The notes under the pieces were generated by a model. That model was not told where the DNA came from, searched no databases, and saw only the letters and a list, made by a program, of their open reading frames with translations. Both the position numbers and the translations under genes were made by a program. A stretch of DNA of 64,000 nucleotides from Gyrodactylus bullatarudis (taxonomy: Eukaryota > Platyhelminthes > Monogenea > Gyrodactylidea > Gyrodactylidae), in assembly GCA_012064415.1 (NCBI GenBank), contig SSNU01000018.1, positions 62,001 to 126,000 on the forward strand, read 5' to 3'. The number at the start of each line of letters is the position of its first letter. Within the stretch, counting starts at the first letter, position 1. This document shows, in pieces, positions 34,499-46,855 of this stretch.

Positions 34499-36022
34499 AT
34501 GAGAGATACAAGACAGCATCCCAAGATAGTTCTTGACTTCACAAGCCAGAAAGAGAAACAAATATCCCTGAAAAAACCTTTAGAATATTTCTATACTTAT
34601 TTCAGCGATGATATGATATCATTGATGGTTTACCACTCAAATATATATGCAACTCAACAGAATCGGATTCTTCGGGCCAACATATCTGAGGCAAAAAAAT
34701 ATCTTGGAATCTTACTGCGAATGGGAATAATCAAACTTCCAAGATTTATGATGTATTGGAGCGATGAAACAAGAATCGAATCAGTTGCTCGAGTTATGCC
34801 AAGAAATCGCTTTTTTGAATGGCAAAGAAATATCCATTTTTGTGATAACCATCAACCTGATCCAGATGACCGGTTTTTCAAAATTCGGGAATTCTCTAAT
34901 ATTTTTCATTCAAATTGTAGATCTGCTGCTTCACAAGGACAAACCCATTCTGTAGATGAGCAAATCATACCTTTTAAAGGCAGATCAAGACTGAAACAAT
35001 ATCTGCCAGCTAAGCCAACAAAGTGGGGCATTAAAGTATTTTCTCGAAATGATATGGATGGTCTCATGCATGAGTTTATCATCTATGATGGAAAGTGTCC
35101 AATAGTAGAAGAATCGTGTGGAATGGTATCTGGAGATTTTGTTTTAAGTGTGTGTAAGCAAATTCCTAACAACTCTAATCATATTATCTGCTTCGACAAC
35201 TATTTCAACAGTCCAAGCCTTCAAAAGGCATTGTTAAAACGAGGAATTCATAGTTCGGGAACATTGAGATCTAATCGACTTAAAGCATTAGAAAAAAGTC
35301 TTCTTACAGAAAAGGAACTTAAATCGAAAGGTCGTGGCTCGTATGACCTATTATATAGCCAAAGTGACAAAATATTTATTATGAGGTGGTTTGACAACAG
35401 AGCTGTTACCTTAACCTCAACTTTTGCTTCGAGTGAACCTATCTCCATTGCCAAAAGATGGAATCGTAAAGAAAAAAAAATCGAGCAAGTACCAGTACCA
35501 TATATTGTCTCAAATTATAACAAATCTATGGGCGCTGTCGATTTATTTGACTCATACCAATCCCTTTACAGAATTGATCATAGATCAAAAAATTGGTATT
35601 TTGCTGTTTTCAAATGGATTCTTAATAGCTCAATCATAAACGCATGGCTTCTTTACAAAAGAGACATGATTAAATGTCAAAATGAAAAGCCAATGGATCT
35701 TTTAAGTTTTCAGTTAAGCGTAGCAGAATCCCTGATCAGAGAAACTTGTGAACCTACTCCGAAGAGACGAAGAATTAGTATACCTGAAGAATCCCCTGAT
35801 GTTCGAAGAAAATGTTCTTTAGAAAATATTGAAGAAATTCTAAATCTCAGCACAGGCAAATCAGACCTGGAGATTCATAAACCAATAAGAGTTGTCAAGG
35901 ACAAAGATCGACGAGCATGTTTTACTTGCAAGAAGAAAAGTTATTTCTTTTGTGAAACCTGCAAAATATTTTTATGTATAAGCTCAAGTAAAAATTGCTA
36001 TTATACCTATCATAATAAATAA
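34499..36022 (+). CDS. piggyBac transposase
   Basis: A 507-residue frame from ATG to TAA with no internal stop. The three catalytic aspartates appear in SVDEQIIPFKGRS (near residue 157), CFDNYFNS (near 240) and MGAVDLFD (near 345). The Cys-rich C-terminal domain that binds the element ends is present (CFTCKKKSYFFCETCK...). The protein excises and inserts the element at TTAA. Known piggyBac transposases run about 550-600 residues; the shortfall is at the N-terminus, where the tandem duplication at 34419-34438 throws the acidic leader out of frame. The ATG used here precedes the dimerisation domain, so activity is possible but uncertain. Confidence 0.93.
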   Translation: MRDTRQHPKIVLDFTSQKEKQISLKKPLEYFYTYFSDDMISLMVYHSNIYATQQNRILRANISEAKKYLGILLRMGIIKLPRFMMYWSDETRIESVARVMPRNRFFEWQRNIHFCDNHQPDPDDRFFKIREFSNIFHSNCRSAASQGQTHSVDEQIIPFKGRSRLKQYLPAKPTKWGIKVFSRNDMDGLMHEFIIYDGKCPIVEESCGMVSGDFVLSVCKQIPNNSNHIICFDNYFNSPSLQKALLKRGIHSSGTLRSNRLKALEKSLLTEKELKSKGRGSYDLLYSQSDKIFIMRWFDNRAVTLTSTFASSEPISIAKRWNRKEKKIEQVPVPYIVSNYNKSMGAVDLFDSYQSLYRIDHRSKNWYFAVFKWILNSSIINAWLLYKRDMIKCQNEKPMDLLSFQLSVAESLIRETCEPTPKRRRISIPEESPDVRRKCSLENIEEILNLSTGKSDLEIHKPIRVVKDKDRRACFTCKKKSYFFCETCKIFLCISSSKNCYYTYHNK

Positions 36023-36233
36023 AAGATATTTGTCGCTAACAAGTAGTTAAGTAATTTTCTATAACCTTTGATTACCATAAGGTCGTATACGACCTGATCC
36101 AGATCGACACAAAGCACTAGTTTGACTAAAATTTCAACTACATAAAGTTTGTTCAACAGAACCTGATAAATAAGTTAGTGAAAAAATCAAATAAAAAGCT
36201 CAATTGGTTTTTTCCTGGTAACGAGCGGGTTAA

Positions 36234-36977
36234 GATTGAGAAACTTACATGCACGTATTAAGTTTACTGTTACTAAAGAGTCTGTAGTACAGTAATAATA
36301 ATAATATCAACACGAATAAAATGTTCTTTCAATCTTTTTCAGATTATTTCCAAAGATACTTTCATCTATCTTGAATAATTCTTTTTGATCGTACTATCTT
36401 ACTCCAGGTATGTAAAATCAAAGGGATATATCTCCAATGATAGATGTCAATTTTTCATGAAGAGACATTCTATCTCAATTTTTGTCATTAAAGTTATTTC
36501 TCTCTAATATGCAAGGAAATTATTTCGAGATTATTTTTTCTTTCACTAATTAATTAATGTTGATTTGTAACGAAATATTAGAGAAGATAAACAAGAGTTA
36601 GTAATTGATTAATTGCTGCCAGCTACTATTGATATTTAAATTCAAAGCTATCCATTGAATGAAAATAAGTTTCTCCTAAAAAAAGCGGTTAAAAACGGTT
36701 CTTTGCTAACTCTTGATTAGGGTAATACAAAATTTTACAATTCCTCAATAAAAAATTGATGTTTTAACGAAGAAAAATACATTCTTAAAAATCATAATGG
36801 AAATTTTTCATGTTCTGATATACAAGAATCCATTTTCCCTCAATAATCAAAATTTACAAAATTTCCTAGATATTTCTTTCATATATTGAATATATATTTC
36901 TTGTATATCAGAAAAAACTGGTTTTTATAGGAAAATATACTTTCTATTATCTTCAAAATGAGATTAAGGCTAAGGTT
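36234..36977. other. Right flank of piggyBac insertion
   Basis: No clear continuation of the hAT coding sequence after the second TTAA. AT-rich DNA with a short imperfect inverted repeat (TATATATTTCTTGTATATCAG) and no gene. Confidence 0.35.
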
Positions 36978-37165
36978 ATTTTTCAAATTCTCATTTTGCG
37001 CCATAATCACATTTTTTCGAACTTTGAGTTGAATATTTTTTCAGAATTATTTTTTCAAATGGGCAACATGAGTAGGATTCCAAAAAATTTTAACAAATTC
37101 AAATTATTGATGAAACATCGAGATTTCTGTAAAAATCATAGATTCCCAACCGCATATCAAATAAC
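36978..37165. repeat. Palindromic element, right-arm copy D
   Basis: Matches the right arm of copy A (GGGCAACATGAGTAGGATTCC through to AATCATAGATTCCCAAC). The left arm is missing. Confidence 0.7.
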
Positions 37166-37250
37166 TGTAAGATTTTATTTATTCAAGACATTCTAGATAC
37201 AGAATGAATCTTTTGATAGGAAAGAATGTTTTCTATTTTGGTTTTGTAAG

Positions 37251-37609
37251 TCATAAATTTTCCTCTTCTTCACTCTTGGATTCTTCATTATTGATAAGAA
37301 AATCTTCTTCTGAGCCATCATCGCTTGATCCCTCATAATCTGAATGGGATATCTCAGACTTCACTGCTTTAGAGACTCGGCAAAATAGGTCTTGATCAGA
37401 CATGGTTTATCGATAAAATGAAAAGATGTCAGCATTAGGAAAATAGATTGTTATTATTAGTTACGTAACGAAAAAATAACACAGGAAAAACAAATAAACA
37501 AACTTGGAATAAATCGAAATTTTATGAAAAAATAATAATAAATAAAAAAGTTACATGGTTTCAAGGTGTCGGTGGGGTCAGATTGACCCCAATATCCGTA
37601 TGAGGGTTA
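37251..37609 (-). pseudogene. 5' end of a second piggyBac family
   Basis: Read on the minus strand: TTAA (37606-37609), CCCTCATACGG terminus, then a GGGGTCAATCTGACCCC palindrome as in many piggyBac ends, then ATG at 37403 opening a 50-codon acidic peptide (SDYEGSSDDGSEEDF) typical of piggyBac N-termini, ending at TGA 37251. The rest of the transposase and the other end are missing, the sequence continuing into the copy D relic. Confidence 0.7.
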
Positions 37610-38976
37610 AATGACTCCGAAAATTTACAAAGATTATTTCAACAAATCTATAAGCGGTTTGCATAATTTTACGAAATCTTAAGATGCTATTAAAATAAAA
37701 TAAATCTTAAATTAGTCATGTATGATATCAGAACCAAAATAGATTATTCGAAGTCTTGTATAATATGAAAAGGTACAAATATCATCAAAAAGGAATATGC
37801 TACATCAACAGCTGGATTGTATCAACGAATTCCGGTTGTCAAATTGTATATTCAATCGGTTAGTTATCTATAAACATCTAATAGAAGTTATATTAACCCC
37901 TTTATAAGAAGATTAAATATCTTTTGATGTGGAAACTGATACTTTGAAAAAATATCTGGAAATCTTATATAAATATAAAATAACTGATTGCGATAACCTT
38001 ACTAATATTAAAACCATAGTGTCTCATATTAGGTCAAAACTTGATAATTCAAAAAGTCTTCTCTATGTTAATTTACACTGATCCCAGAATGTTAATGAAA
38101 ATACTTGAAAGGCTATTGCTGGTTTATTCACTGAAAATCTTAAATTTCCTCCATCAATTATAATTATCAGAGACAGATTTACTTATTCTATCTACTATCT
38201 AATGAAACTCAAAAATGTTATTTTCCTATATACTATTTCATTCTGTATATATTTTAACCATCATATAATATAAATTTTCTAACAAAAAAAAATCTTAATT
38301 AATAAAATGAGTTGACAAACGAAAAATATACTCTAATAATATTCAATTTTCTCTAATAATGGCCTTGAGCAATTTATTATTTGATATCTCTTTATTCTGT
38401 TGATGCACATCTGCCAAGAAATAGTTTTAGTTTATCGTAAACTATAGGGAAAAATATTCTTTGATCTCCTTTCAATACTTACTATATTTGATTCATTTTC
38501 CCTTATCAAAATCTGGATTTTTCTTGGACAATAATTCTTCTGTTTAATAGCAATTCAAAATTAGTTGTTGAGAACATAATAAACCTAAAAACTTCTTGTC
38601 ATATATTTAAAATTTAAAAAGATGACTATTGGAAATTTTATTCAAGAATATGTGGTAATTCAATGGTGACGCTCACAAATTTTTATTTATATGAATTTTA
38701 TAAAGTTTTCACTAAAAAACCTATTCATTTATTTATTCTAAATTTTGGCATGTGATTTCCTGAACGAAATTTACCAAGCTTTTGCTGATAGTTTCTAATA
38801 TTTTAAATTATTACACAAAAGCTAGGGTACTTGGATAAATTACCTTCGTAGTTTAAAGCTTCTATAATACAGTAGACCTCTTCGTTTAGCTGCAATTGTT
38901 TCCAAGACAAAAATAACTTATAGTAAAATGGATATGTTGTACGCCAAAAGTGAAGATATGAGTATCTTAACCTTAT
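37610..38976. other. AT-rich region with no gene seen
   Basis: No coding frame, inverted repeat or family match was found. Confidence 0.35.
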
Positions 38977-39098
38977 CTTATTCCAGAAGCATAGAATGGT
39001 ATTTTGAAGCAAAACTTGGTGAAATGATTAAAGTGAGGATTAAATTCATCAAATCGATGGGTGATTTTAGTAATTTTTGAAAATTTCGTCCAAGTCTA
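38977..39098 (-). mobile_element. Penelope-related element, arm fragment
   Basis: One arm only, from TTATTCCAGAAGCATAG to CGTCCAAGTCTA at 39098, matching the right end of 10078-10540 with several changes. Confidence 0.65.
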
Positions 39099-39239
39099 AT
39101 GATTATATTAATTTCTCGCGATCAACTTTATCCCCTCATCGTATCAGATGGCCAAGTCTTTGGCTGGAGAGGCAAGCACTCATCAATTTAGTCCAACTTC
39201 AAGCATCTCTGTTTGAGAGAGATTTATTCATGAAAACTA

Positions 39240-39735
39240 AAGCTGATTAAAATGAAGATGGGAATTTATGTATTTTTACAAAACATTTTCATCAAGAAAT
39301 CAAAATTGATCATTAAGCTCACATTTACGGTATGAAGAGAAGAGATTTTGAAAAATTCAGTTTTCATATTTTAAATCTCTTTTTAGCGCAAAATTCCTAA
39401 TTTTTTAACTTTGGTAAGTGAGAGAGGAATCAAAGTTGATTTTCAGGATCAAGACTAGTCAAAGAAATCAAATATGCTGAGCCAGATTTTAAGAATACCT
39501 CCAAGAAGCTTTTAGTGATAAAATTTTTCCTGAACTTTTAGTGATCCTAAAAATCAAGTTTGATCCCACTTTGGCTTTAAAATAAACAAAACATTTCAAT
39601 TCAAAGTTCAAAGATGAGAATCGAGATATCCTAAAAATATTGACATTTTCAAATTTTATTTCTTCATTTGGTAAAAGTGGGCCTAGTGATCTAGATTCCA
39701 AATCTTGATCAAATTCGAAAAAAATCCATCTTCGT
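39240..39735. repeat. Palindromic element, copy H (diverged)
   Basis: The left end AAGCTGATTAAAATGAAG after TA belongs to the copy E subfamily. The right arm (to about 39735) is eroded. Probably one of the oldest copies in the window. Confidence 0.6.
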
Positions 39736-40860
39736 TTCAAATAACCTCATAAATTCACAATGCTTGCCTTATTGTTGTAAGATAATTAGCAGCAGAAACT
39801 AGCATCCCTCAATGATCAAGTGAATCTTCAAACCATGATTTGAAAAGATTTTGTTATAAGAAAAATAAATTTTCAATTCTAACCTCTGCAGGAAAACAGC
39901 AGGAACATTTTAACATTGAAAAGTACACAAAAAAGTTTAAAAATTTATCCCGACAAAAAACTATTGATTAAGATTTTTATGAGAAAAAAAATTCTCATCC
40001 ATGAAAAATTTTCCCATTCATACGAAGAAAGAGCTTTTTAAATTGTGAAAAACTATCCGTATCTTTATAAAGTAGAAAATATAAAAATTTGAATTTACAT
40101 AAATACAATTAAATGAAGATGGTTGAAATAGGAACAAGTTGCTTGATTTATTCAACTTCCGAGGCTTTCTTGAATGACTTTTTAAAAAAAGTAAAAATTA
40201 TTTTTTTAAGGATTGAAGACAATGTATTCGAGAAAAAATTGAAATTCTAAAAAAAATCTTAAAACAAAAATATCATCTTTCATTTCCATGTTCATGATGG
40301 AATAAAACCTTTGATCACAGAAAATTTGAATTAATTTTAACAAACGTTTTTGTGATGTTCTTGAGAAGAAAATTGAATCTCTTGAATGTATAATTTTAGT
40401 ATTTCAAAATCAATTACTCGGTTTGAGAATAGAAAAACAAGGTTTTCAATCCACTGAAACAGTTCTTCAAGTCATTAGCTTCGGGAGATTCAAACCGGTT
40501 ATAAAATCTCATCAAGAATTGGACTCGAATTATTCAGTAAAAATCAATCTTTTCATATAACTCTAAATAACAAACATTATAGATCTCAAAATCAAAACTT
40601 GATCATATTATTCACAAATTTATTCAAACTGACGGAATAAAAGTTTTATTTTTAAAATTTATGCTAGGCTAATTATGAATCAAGAAAATTACCCTGAGTG
40701 TATTGAAACAGCAAAGTCAGTGTATTGGACTTTCAATGTTCACGGCATTGGATCGATTCTCAGCTACGATTATCACTTTAACAAAATTCTCCTCATCGAA
40801 TTTGAGTCACAAAAATAAACCTAGTATAACAGCAGTCAGAAAAGACTGTGGTTAAATTAG

Positions 40861-41029
40861 AGAACAGTTGCCCCCTCTTATTTCTCTCTAAGTCTACTTT
40901 GAATTGTGTTGGTCTTTTTATTATCGGTAACATGAAAACTCACGAAAAGGGATTCATCTATGTTAAAAAGCCCTTAGTCTCTTTTTCGTTCAGAAAAATT
41001 ACTGCAAAACAAGAGGGGGCAAATGTTCT
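40861..41029. repeat. Inverted-repeat element, family P copy 1
   Basis: 169 bp with inverted ends AGAACAGTTGCCCCCTCTT and AAGAGGGGGCAAATGTTCT. The 89-codon frame over it is not conserved as protein in the other copies. Copies: 44712-44807 (part), 52748-52844 (part), 61622-61798 (full length, opposite orientation). A conserved outer motif GGTTAAATTAG suggests the unit extends slightly left. Confidence 0.75.
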
Positions 41030-41606
41030 ATATATTTGCCAAGACTGTAGATGGTCGCTTCCGAAAAAAATCACTCAGCCAGAAGAGAACTCATCCCCAT
41101 TAGACCACTTTATTTGACCTAATCTAAAATAACTTCAAAAACTAGTCGTGTTTAATTGAAGTTAGAATATTTCCAAAAATTAAAATGATCCGTAAAAAAC
41201 TTAATAATGGGAAAAATCTATTTTCACTGATCTCCTATTAAAATTTCTCGATTAGATATTGTTTAGAATATTTCCAAATTTTGATAATTAAGCAAAGTTT
41301 CAGACAAAAATGTGAAAAAGATTAAATTTTGGGTATTTGAATGAAATTTTAATCAGATAATGGAATTATTTGCTGTCATTTTTCTCGGACTATCTATTTG
41401 TTGTTATGAAATTAAATATAAAATGACATGACAGAAAAGAAGGATTTCGTTTTTGATTCACCAAAAATTTTAAATTTCATGATTTTTACAACTTGAGTTT
41501 GAGTTTTCAAACTCTGCCTGTTTTAGTTTTCTTCCAGTTTTTAGATGGTTTTATTTTCAGATCTGGCCCAATTGGGAGAACTTTGATTACAAGAAAAGAT
41601 ACTCAG

Positions 41607-42074
41607 TAGAGATGTGACGAATTTTAACCTTTTTTTAAATCAAAGTTTTCCGTGAAATTCCCACATGTAATTTTGATAACAATGATGTGTGAGATCTAAA
41701 ATAACTGAAAATTCTTTTACAATCCCATGCATACCATAATAGTCGTGCATTGCCCATTTTCCCTAAATTCTCTTGTATACATAGTGAAATAGCAAAATTT
41801 AACAGAAATGATCCTGACATGATTCTATTACTGTTTTCATTGAAAAACCCCTTGAAGCTTTACCAGCAAAAAATATATTCAAATTTTAGTGAAAACGTAG
41901 AAAAAATTAATTGAAAATCTAGCGGCATTTTCAAAAAAGTCTGATCTTTAAACTTGAATATTTTCACGGACAAGCATTTTGATACATGATCTTATATGAA
42001 ATAGTGTTTAGAACTCACAGTATCATCATTTGAGTAGGTTTTTAAAGTAGGCTGAAAATTTTGTTACATCTCTA
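41607..42074 (-). mobile_element. hAT-type non-autonomous element, copy L2
   Basis: TAGAGATG ends in reverse orientation to L1, with an exact 8-bp duplication ATACTCAG at 41599-41606 and 42075-42082. A 61-codon stretch (41635-41820) is identical in translation to 50978-51163 of L3, showing very low divergence between the two, but no protein family fits it. Confidence 0.88.
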
Positions 42075-42082
42075 ATACTCAG

Positions 42083-43676
42083 TAGCGAATTCAATTTGTT
42101 GATCTTAGTCAAAAATAAAATGCAGTAAATTAGGGGGAAATTATACAGCCTTTCAAACAATGTTTTTGAGCTTTACAAAAAATAAATAAAAACTGTTACT
42201 CCAAGTAGGAAAAACTTCTGGCAAATATCCTCTCTAAATCAAATACAGCTTTACTTTTATTCAAATCCTTCTACTAGTTTGCTTGATCTTTAGATCTTTT
42301 AATCTAAGTTGTATTCTAGTTTAATCATTTGAGCAAAGATAAATCAAATCTTTTTATTTTTTGAATGCAATCTGAGATAAATTAGTCTAATTTGAACTGT
42401 TGGAAGTATTTTGTTACACAGATGATGTAAATTTTACATGGTAAAAAAGATGCCGATGAAAAAAAATTTCTGAACAATATGTTCTCTCTACTTATCTTAT
42501 AGTGTAGTATTGTATATATTATTTTTCGGATAATTCTTTTCAATTATTACATTATCATACTTCAATTTAGCTACTTTTCGAATTTCGAAAAAGGTTTTAG
42601 AAATTTTTTGATTATTTTTAATTCGAGAAATTCATTGGACCGCTGCAGTATAAGATTCCAGAATTTTTTTCCTGACTATCTGATGAAAAATATCAAGATT
42701 TTTGGTCTCTCAACATCCCTAATAAGATTAGAAAAAATATGAATTTTTTTAAAATAAAAACGTTTTTTTTATTCATGAAGATTCAGAGAAATTTCATTTT
42801 TATTAAACCTAAGAATAGTTTTATTAAGATTTATGTCATTTTCACAGCGTTTTCGGATGAAAAACAATCAACCAATTTCAAATATCACAGGCTATAATTT
42901 ATTCTACACTTTGAATAAATTGTCGAATTGGATATTGCTTGGCAAAAACATAAAACTGTATCACTTAGAATTTGCTCAGCTATAATATATTTCAAAGGAA
43001 AAATATTCGAACAATGTTGCTTACAAGGAAGATTTATTCTTTCTTCCTTTCACTAATAAGAATAAAACTTTGAATTTTTTCTTTAAAGCTTTTGAATCAA
43101 TTTTTCCAATATACACTTTCTAGATAAATTCAATTACAGACATTTCAATATTGAAAATATGATGGTATATTCGTCAGGTTTAAAACATTTTAACACTTTA
43201 GATATCTATAAATATATTCGAATTTGTGTTTTCATTAAATGATTTATTATAGCTCGTCCTAACATTTCTCAACAGCTTTTAAACTACAGATCTGGGGTTT
43301 GTGAAAAGTTACGATTTTTGATTTGAATGAATCATTTGCAAACCTAGATTAAAATTTCCCTTACCATTCTATTTTCTGATCCTTCACTCTAAGAAATTAG
43401 ACTACAGTGGATTATTTTCATCCATTATAAACCCACTGTATACTGTTTTTTTTTGATTCTTGAAAGAAAATAATTTTTTCGAATCCAAAAAATATTCGAA
43501 ATGCCAGTATCAAATTGCTCTAAATCTTTGAAATTGAAAAAAAAAGGTTTTGATCCCAACTAGTTTTACATACGAACTATCTCTTGGATTTATTACATAA
43601 TTAAACTATTAGCTGCTTTCTCATAAAGCTTGTTCTGATAGACAAATTATAGATATTTTATTACATTCATTTACGA
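42083..43676. other. AT-rich region with no gene seen
   Basis: No supported coding frame, RNA gene or repeat pair. Confidence 0.35.
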
Positions 43677-44286
43677 AATTAGTTGACAATTTTTCGACAT
43701 TAGAGGAGACGAGGACAAAATTAGTGAGCAAGTTCCCAGGATTAGAATAATAAGAGGTGTAAAGACAGTTTTTCAATATTAGTACAGAACGATTTAATGA
43801 AATAATGTAGAAATTCCTATGGCTAGAATGGAAAAAAAAGATTTTAGTCCGTATCATGAGAGTAAATTGAAATATTTGAGAAAAGCCTCGAGGAAATAAC
43901 CATTCAAGGCTACATAAATTAAATCTTTTGGTATTATAAATCAATGATTTAAAATCATCCATTTAAATAAATTTATTACAGAAATAGGTTGTAAAAAATG
44001 ATTCCACCTTAGGCTTCTTTACTAATATTGAAAAACTGTCCACTAAAGACGAAATAATATCTCTCCATTTCGATAAACTCTCCACTCAATTCGAACAGAT
44101 TCTAACATGCAATTTCATTCATTTAATATTGTGGAACTCTCTAGTAATTTTGTTTAAGCATTCCATTGAATTAGAGAAATTGTACACTCATTCGATTGTT
44201 ACACCTCTTATTATTCTTATTTTGTGAACTTGCTCACTAATTTTGTCCATGACTCCTCTAATGTCGAAAAATTGTCCACTAATTTC
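43677..44286. repeat. Long inverted repeat
   Basis: Outer arms 43677-43760 and 44201-44286 (TTTTTCGACATTAGAGGAG and complement; TAATAAGAGGTGT and complement) and inner arms around 43763-43785 and 44019-44042 (ACAGTTTTTCAATATTAGTA and complement). The right arm is interrupted by about 160 bp. No coding content. Confidence 0.65.
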
Positions 44287-44711
44287 AAAGACGATTCCTG
44301 GGAAATTTTCATACCAAAATTAATTTAGATTATTTTATCAAAACTAGAAAAAAATTCCTCAATGCTTAAAATTCAACCGAGAAGTTAAGGTATGAGGCAT
44401 TTACAGGAAAAATATTGAAGAAACTATGCATATAAAATACTATAGGATGTCGCATGACACTTTAATCTCATTTTCTACTGAAAAACTACTTTCCAATTTA
44501 TTCCGATGAACAAAGAGAGCATCATGTTTAGAATCAAAGAAAGATATTTAGGAAAAATCTAGACTACATGTTGAGAATACTGAATAATCTAAATGAACGA
44601 ATTATGCTTTTAAATAGTTTAAATAAGATTATGTAAACTATCTTCTTCAAAAGAAAAAGTCCATTTTTAAACTTTGACTAGAAGCCAATCATCAGGAATA
44701 AAAAAGAATAT

Positions 44712-44807
44712 AGAACATTTGCCCCCTCTTGTTTTGCAGTAATTTTTCTGAGAGACAAAGTGTCTAAGGGCTTTTTAACATCGATGAAATAAAAACGAAT
44801 CCCTTTT
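44712..44807. repeat. Family P, left half
   Basis: Begins AGAACATTTGCCCCCTCTT and follows the 61622-61798 copy up to about CGAATCCCTTTT, then stops. Confidence 0.7.
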
Positions 44808-45115
44808 TGGGGCTTGGACTTACGATCTGCTGTTACATTTTTCATTTTCACAAGCTTGTTGGGATATTAAGTATAGATTTAGGTTACGGCTTTAGACTCT
44901 CTTAGAGTTAACAGTGATTCTAGATGCTTTTACTAAACATTTGGCTATTGTAAACATTATTATTGGGGATGAGGGAGGATCATTTTTGAATTAAAGTGTT
45001 AAATTTATTAAAGTCCACAAATTTTTTGATAAAACATGGAATGGTTAGATAATGAAAAATTGAAAAATAATAAATTGTGATCTGAAAAGGGAACTGTATG
45101 TGACGAGGCGTTATG

Positions 45116-45331
45116 CTAAAGGTTAGAGAAAATTAAGTCTAAAATTTTTTCATTGCGGGTAGGACAGGAAACGATTTGATGAAGATTATAACTGATGAGT
45201 AGTTCTTCAAGAACAGGAGAATCTCCGGAAGGTTGTTGCGGGAAAATTGAATCACCAAGGATGGTTAGGAAATTTCCAGGAGAATTTGAAATTTTAGAAA
45301 GGTGATATATAGAGAATAACGCTAGTAACAA
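45116..45331 (-). pseudogene. LINE endonuclease fragment
   Basis: The minus-strand 71-codon frame reads FLTILGDSIFPQQPSGDS, then LLISYNLHQIVSCPTRN and LDLIFSNL. This is the GDFN...PTR...LDLIF signature of the endonuclease/exonuclease/phosphatase domain of non-LTR retrotransposons, with Asn of GDFN changed. Both ends are missing. Confidence 0.75.
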
Positions 45332-45837
45332 AATATTTGTTCCTTATAGGGGGTTTATACAACAAAATAAAATAGCATTTAGAATTATTCAATAGAAGGT
45401 CAAGATAAATTAGTTGGAGTCAATAAATGCTAAAAAAGTAATTAATGACTGATTTATCTCAATTTTTACTATGTGGGGATTTTCAGATTAAAAATGTTTC
45501 GAATTAATTAATTAATTCAATCGTATTTTCCAAACAGTCGTGAGGGGAATAAGTTTGAAAACTAATTAAATCCATTTGAACGATAATATCAAAACCAAAA
45601 ATGGACCAGAAATAGTCATTTAAACGTAGAGTTTTCCTGTTAGAAGATTTCCTTTTTCCGGCTGATCTATAGAAAAGTTACACCTCCCTCAAATATTGCA
45701 GTAAGAATATTGCTTATAAAACTACCGAGCGCTTTTCAACATTGATGTTGTTAAATTAAAATTAATATTAACATAAAAATATGTTTGGAAGAATAGGTTT
45801 TAGATTTTATAACCATAAAATATGTTGCTTAAAAAAT

Positions 45838-46855
45838 GAAGAAGAAGAGGTCTTGAGTCAAAACTCTTCTAAATCAATCTTTTGATGGTCTAAACTATCT
45901 AGACCTCAAGAGACTAATAGGTCTTCAATGCAACAAGAATTGTTCATTTATTTCGATTAAGACCATATAATTTATGAAAGAAGAAGATGATGCCAGTTAT
46001 TTCACAAATAAAGCCTTTATTTCGGGCATATGAAAGACTTGACTTCGGTGGCCCAGCTCAAAACCGATGTGCGTAAGCACTGAACAGAACCATATAATTG
46101 TCAGTGAAAATTTGTCACTCAAGTATGTAAATTTATTAGATTTTAGATTTTCTCTTCATCAATTTAACACTTCAAAAATAAAAAATGTCTTTCATCAATT
46201 CTCCTATGGGTTGATGCGTTTATAATTATAATTATTCTATAATTTATTAATAGAATCTCTAAAACAAATCTAAACCTAATTGACATGAAGATGAGAATTT
46301 ACTATTTTTACAAAAAACTCGATATATATTTCTCAAGATTCACAGAAAAAAGAATTCTTTGAATTCTATATAGCATGAGCTAATAAGTTGTTGGTATTCG
46401 AAAAAATTCTGAAAAAAATTTATTCTGATCAAAATTAGGCCGTTTTTCAAATATCGAAAATGCACTATTTTTCCACTTTTTCGACTTTTGAACCCAAAAT
46501 TCTTATCGATTTCGATAATTTGAAACAGTTAAATGATGATATTTGTGATCAACATTGAACAAGAAAATTTTGGTTCAAAAGTTGAAAAAGTGGAAATTTG
46601 GTACATTTTCGATATTTGTAAAACGGCCTAATTTAAATCAGATTGAATTTTTTTTCAATATCCGCATCTCATTAGCTTATTCGGTTTTAGAATTCGAAAA
46701 AATATTCTTTTCCTGTGAATCCGGAGAAAAATATCGAGTTTTTTGTAAAAATAGTAAATACTCATCTTCATGTCAACTAGCTTTAGAATAAAGATTTCTT
46801 TGCCTAAATGATTTAAAAATGTGAATTAACTCTTCATGTCTCATTGTTCCACCAG
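45838..46855 (+). repeat. Inverted duplication, left copy (with insert)
   Basis: Matches the complement of 51373-51815 in blocks: AGACCTCAAGAGACTAATAG..., TCACTCAAGTATGTAAATTT..., AATAGAATCTCTAAAACAAA, and after the K2 insert GAATAAAGATTTCTTTGCCT. The only large difference inside is K2 (46273-46783), plus small indels. Confidence 0.85.
46273..46783. repeat. Palindromic TA-flanked element, copy K2
   Basis: 511 bp with ends AACCTAATTGACATGAAG and CTTCATGTCAACTAGCTT and TA on both sides (46271-46272, 46784-46785). The inverted paralogue at 51373-51815 reads AAATCTAGAATAAAG across the same point with one TA, so insertion duplicated a TA. Arms fold over about 200 bp each. Confidence 0.9.

Larger units (their letters stand above)
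34054..36229 (+). mobile_element. Complete piggyBac element
   Basis: A 2176-bp unit flanked by TTAA at 34050-34053 and 36230-36233. Terminal inverted repeats are CCTCCTCGTTACCA (left) and TGGTAACGAGCGGG (right), 12 of 14 positions matching. A perfect 14-bp palindrome, GGTCGTATACGACC, lies near each end (34070-34083 and 36081-36094) as a probable transposase-binding site. It contains one large transposase frame and has inserted into the hAT transposase. Confidence 0.93.

Noticed and set aside
40848..41117. 89-codon frame
   Set aside because: It lies over the family P repeat and is not preserved in the other copies.
41635..41820. 61-codon frame identical to one at 50978-51163
   Set aside because: Identity reflects two near-identical hAT-type elements; the L1 copy has a broken frame and no protein family fits.
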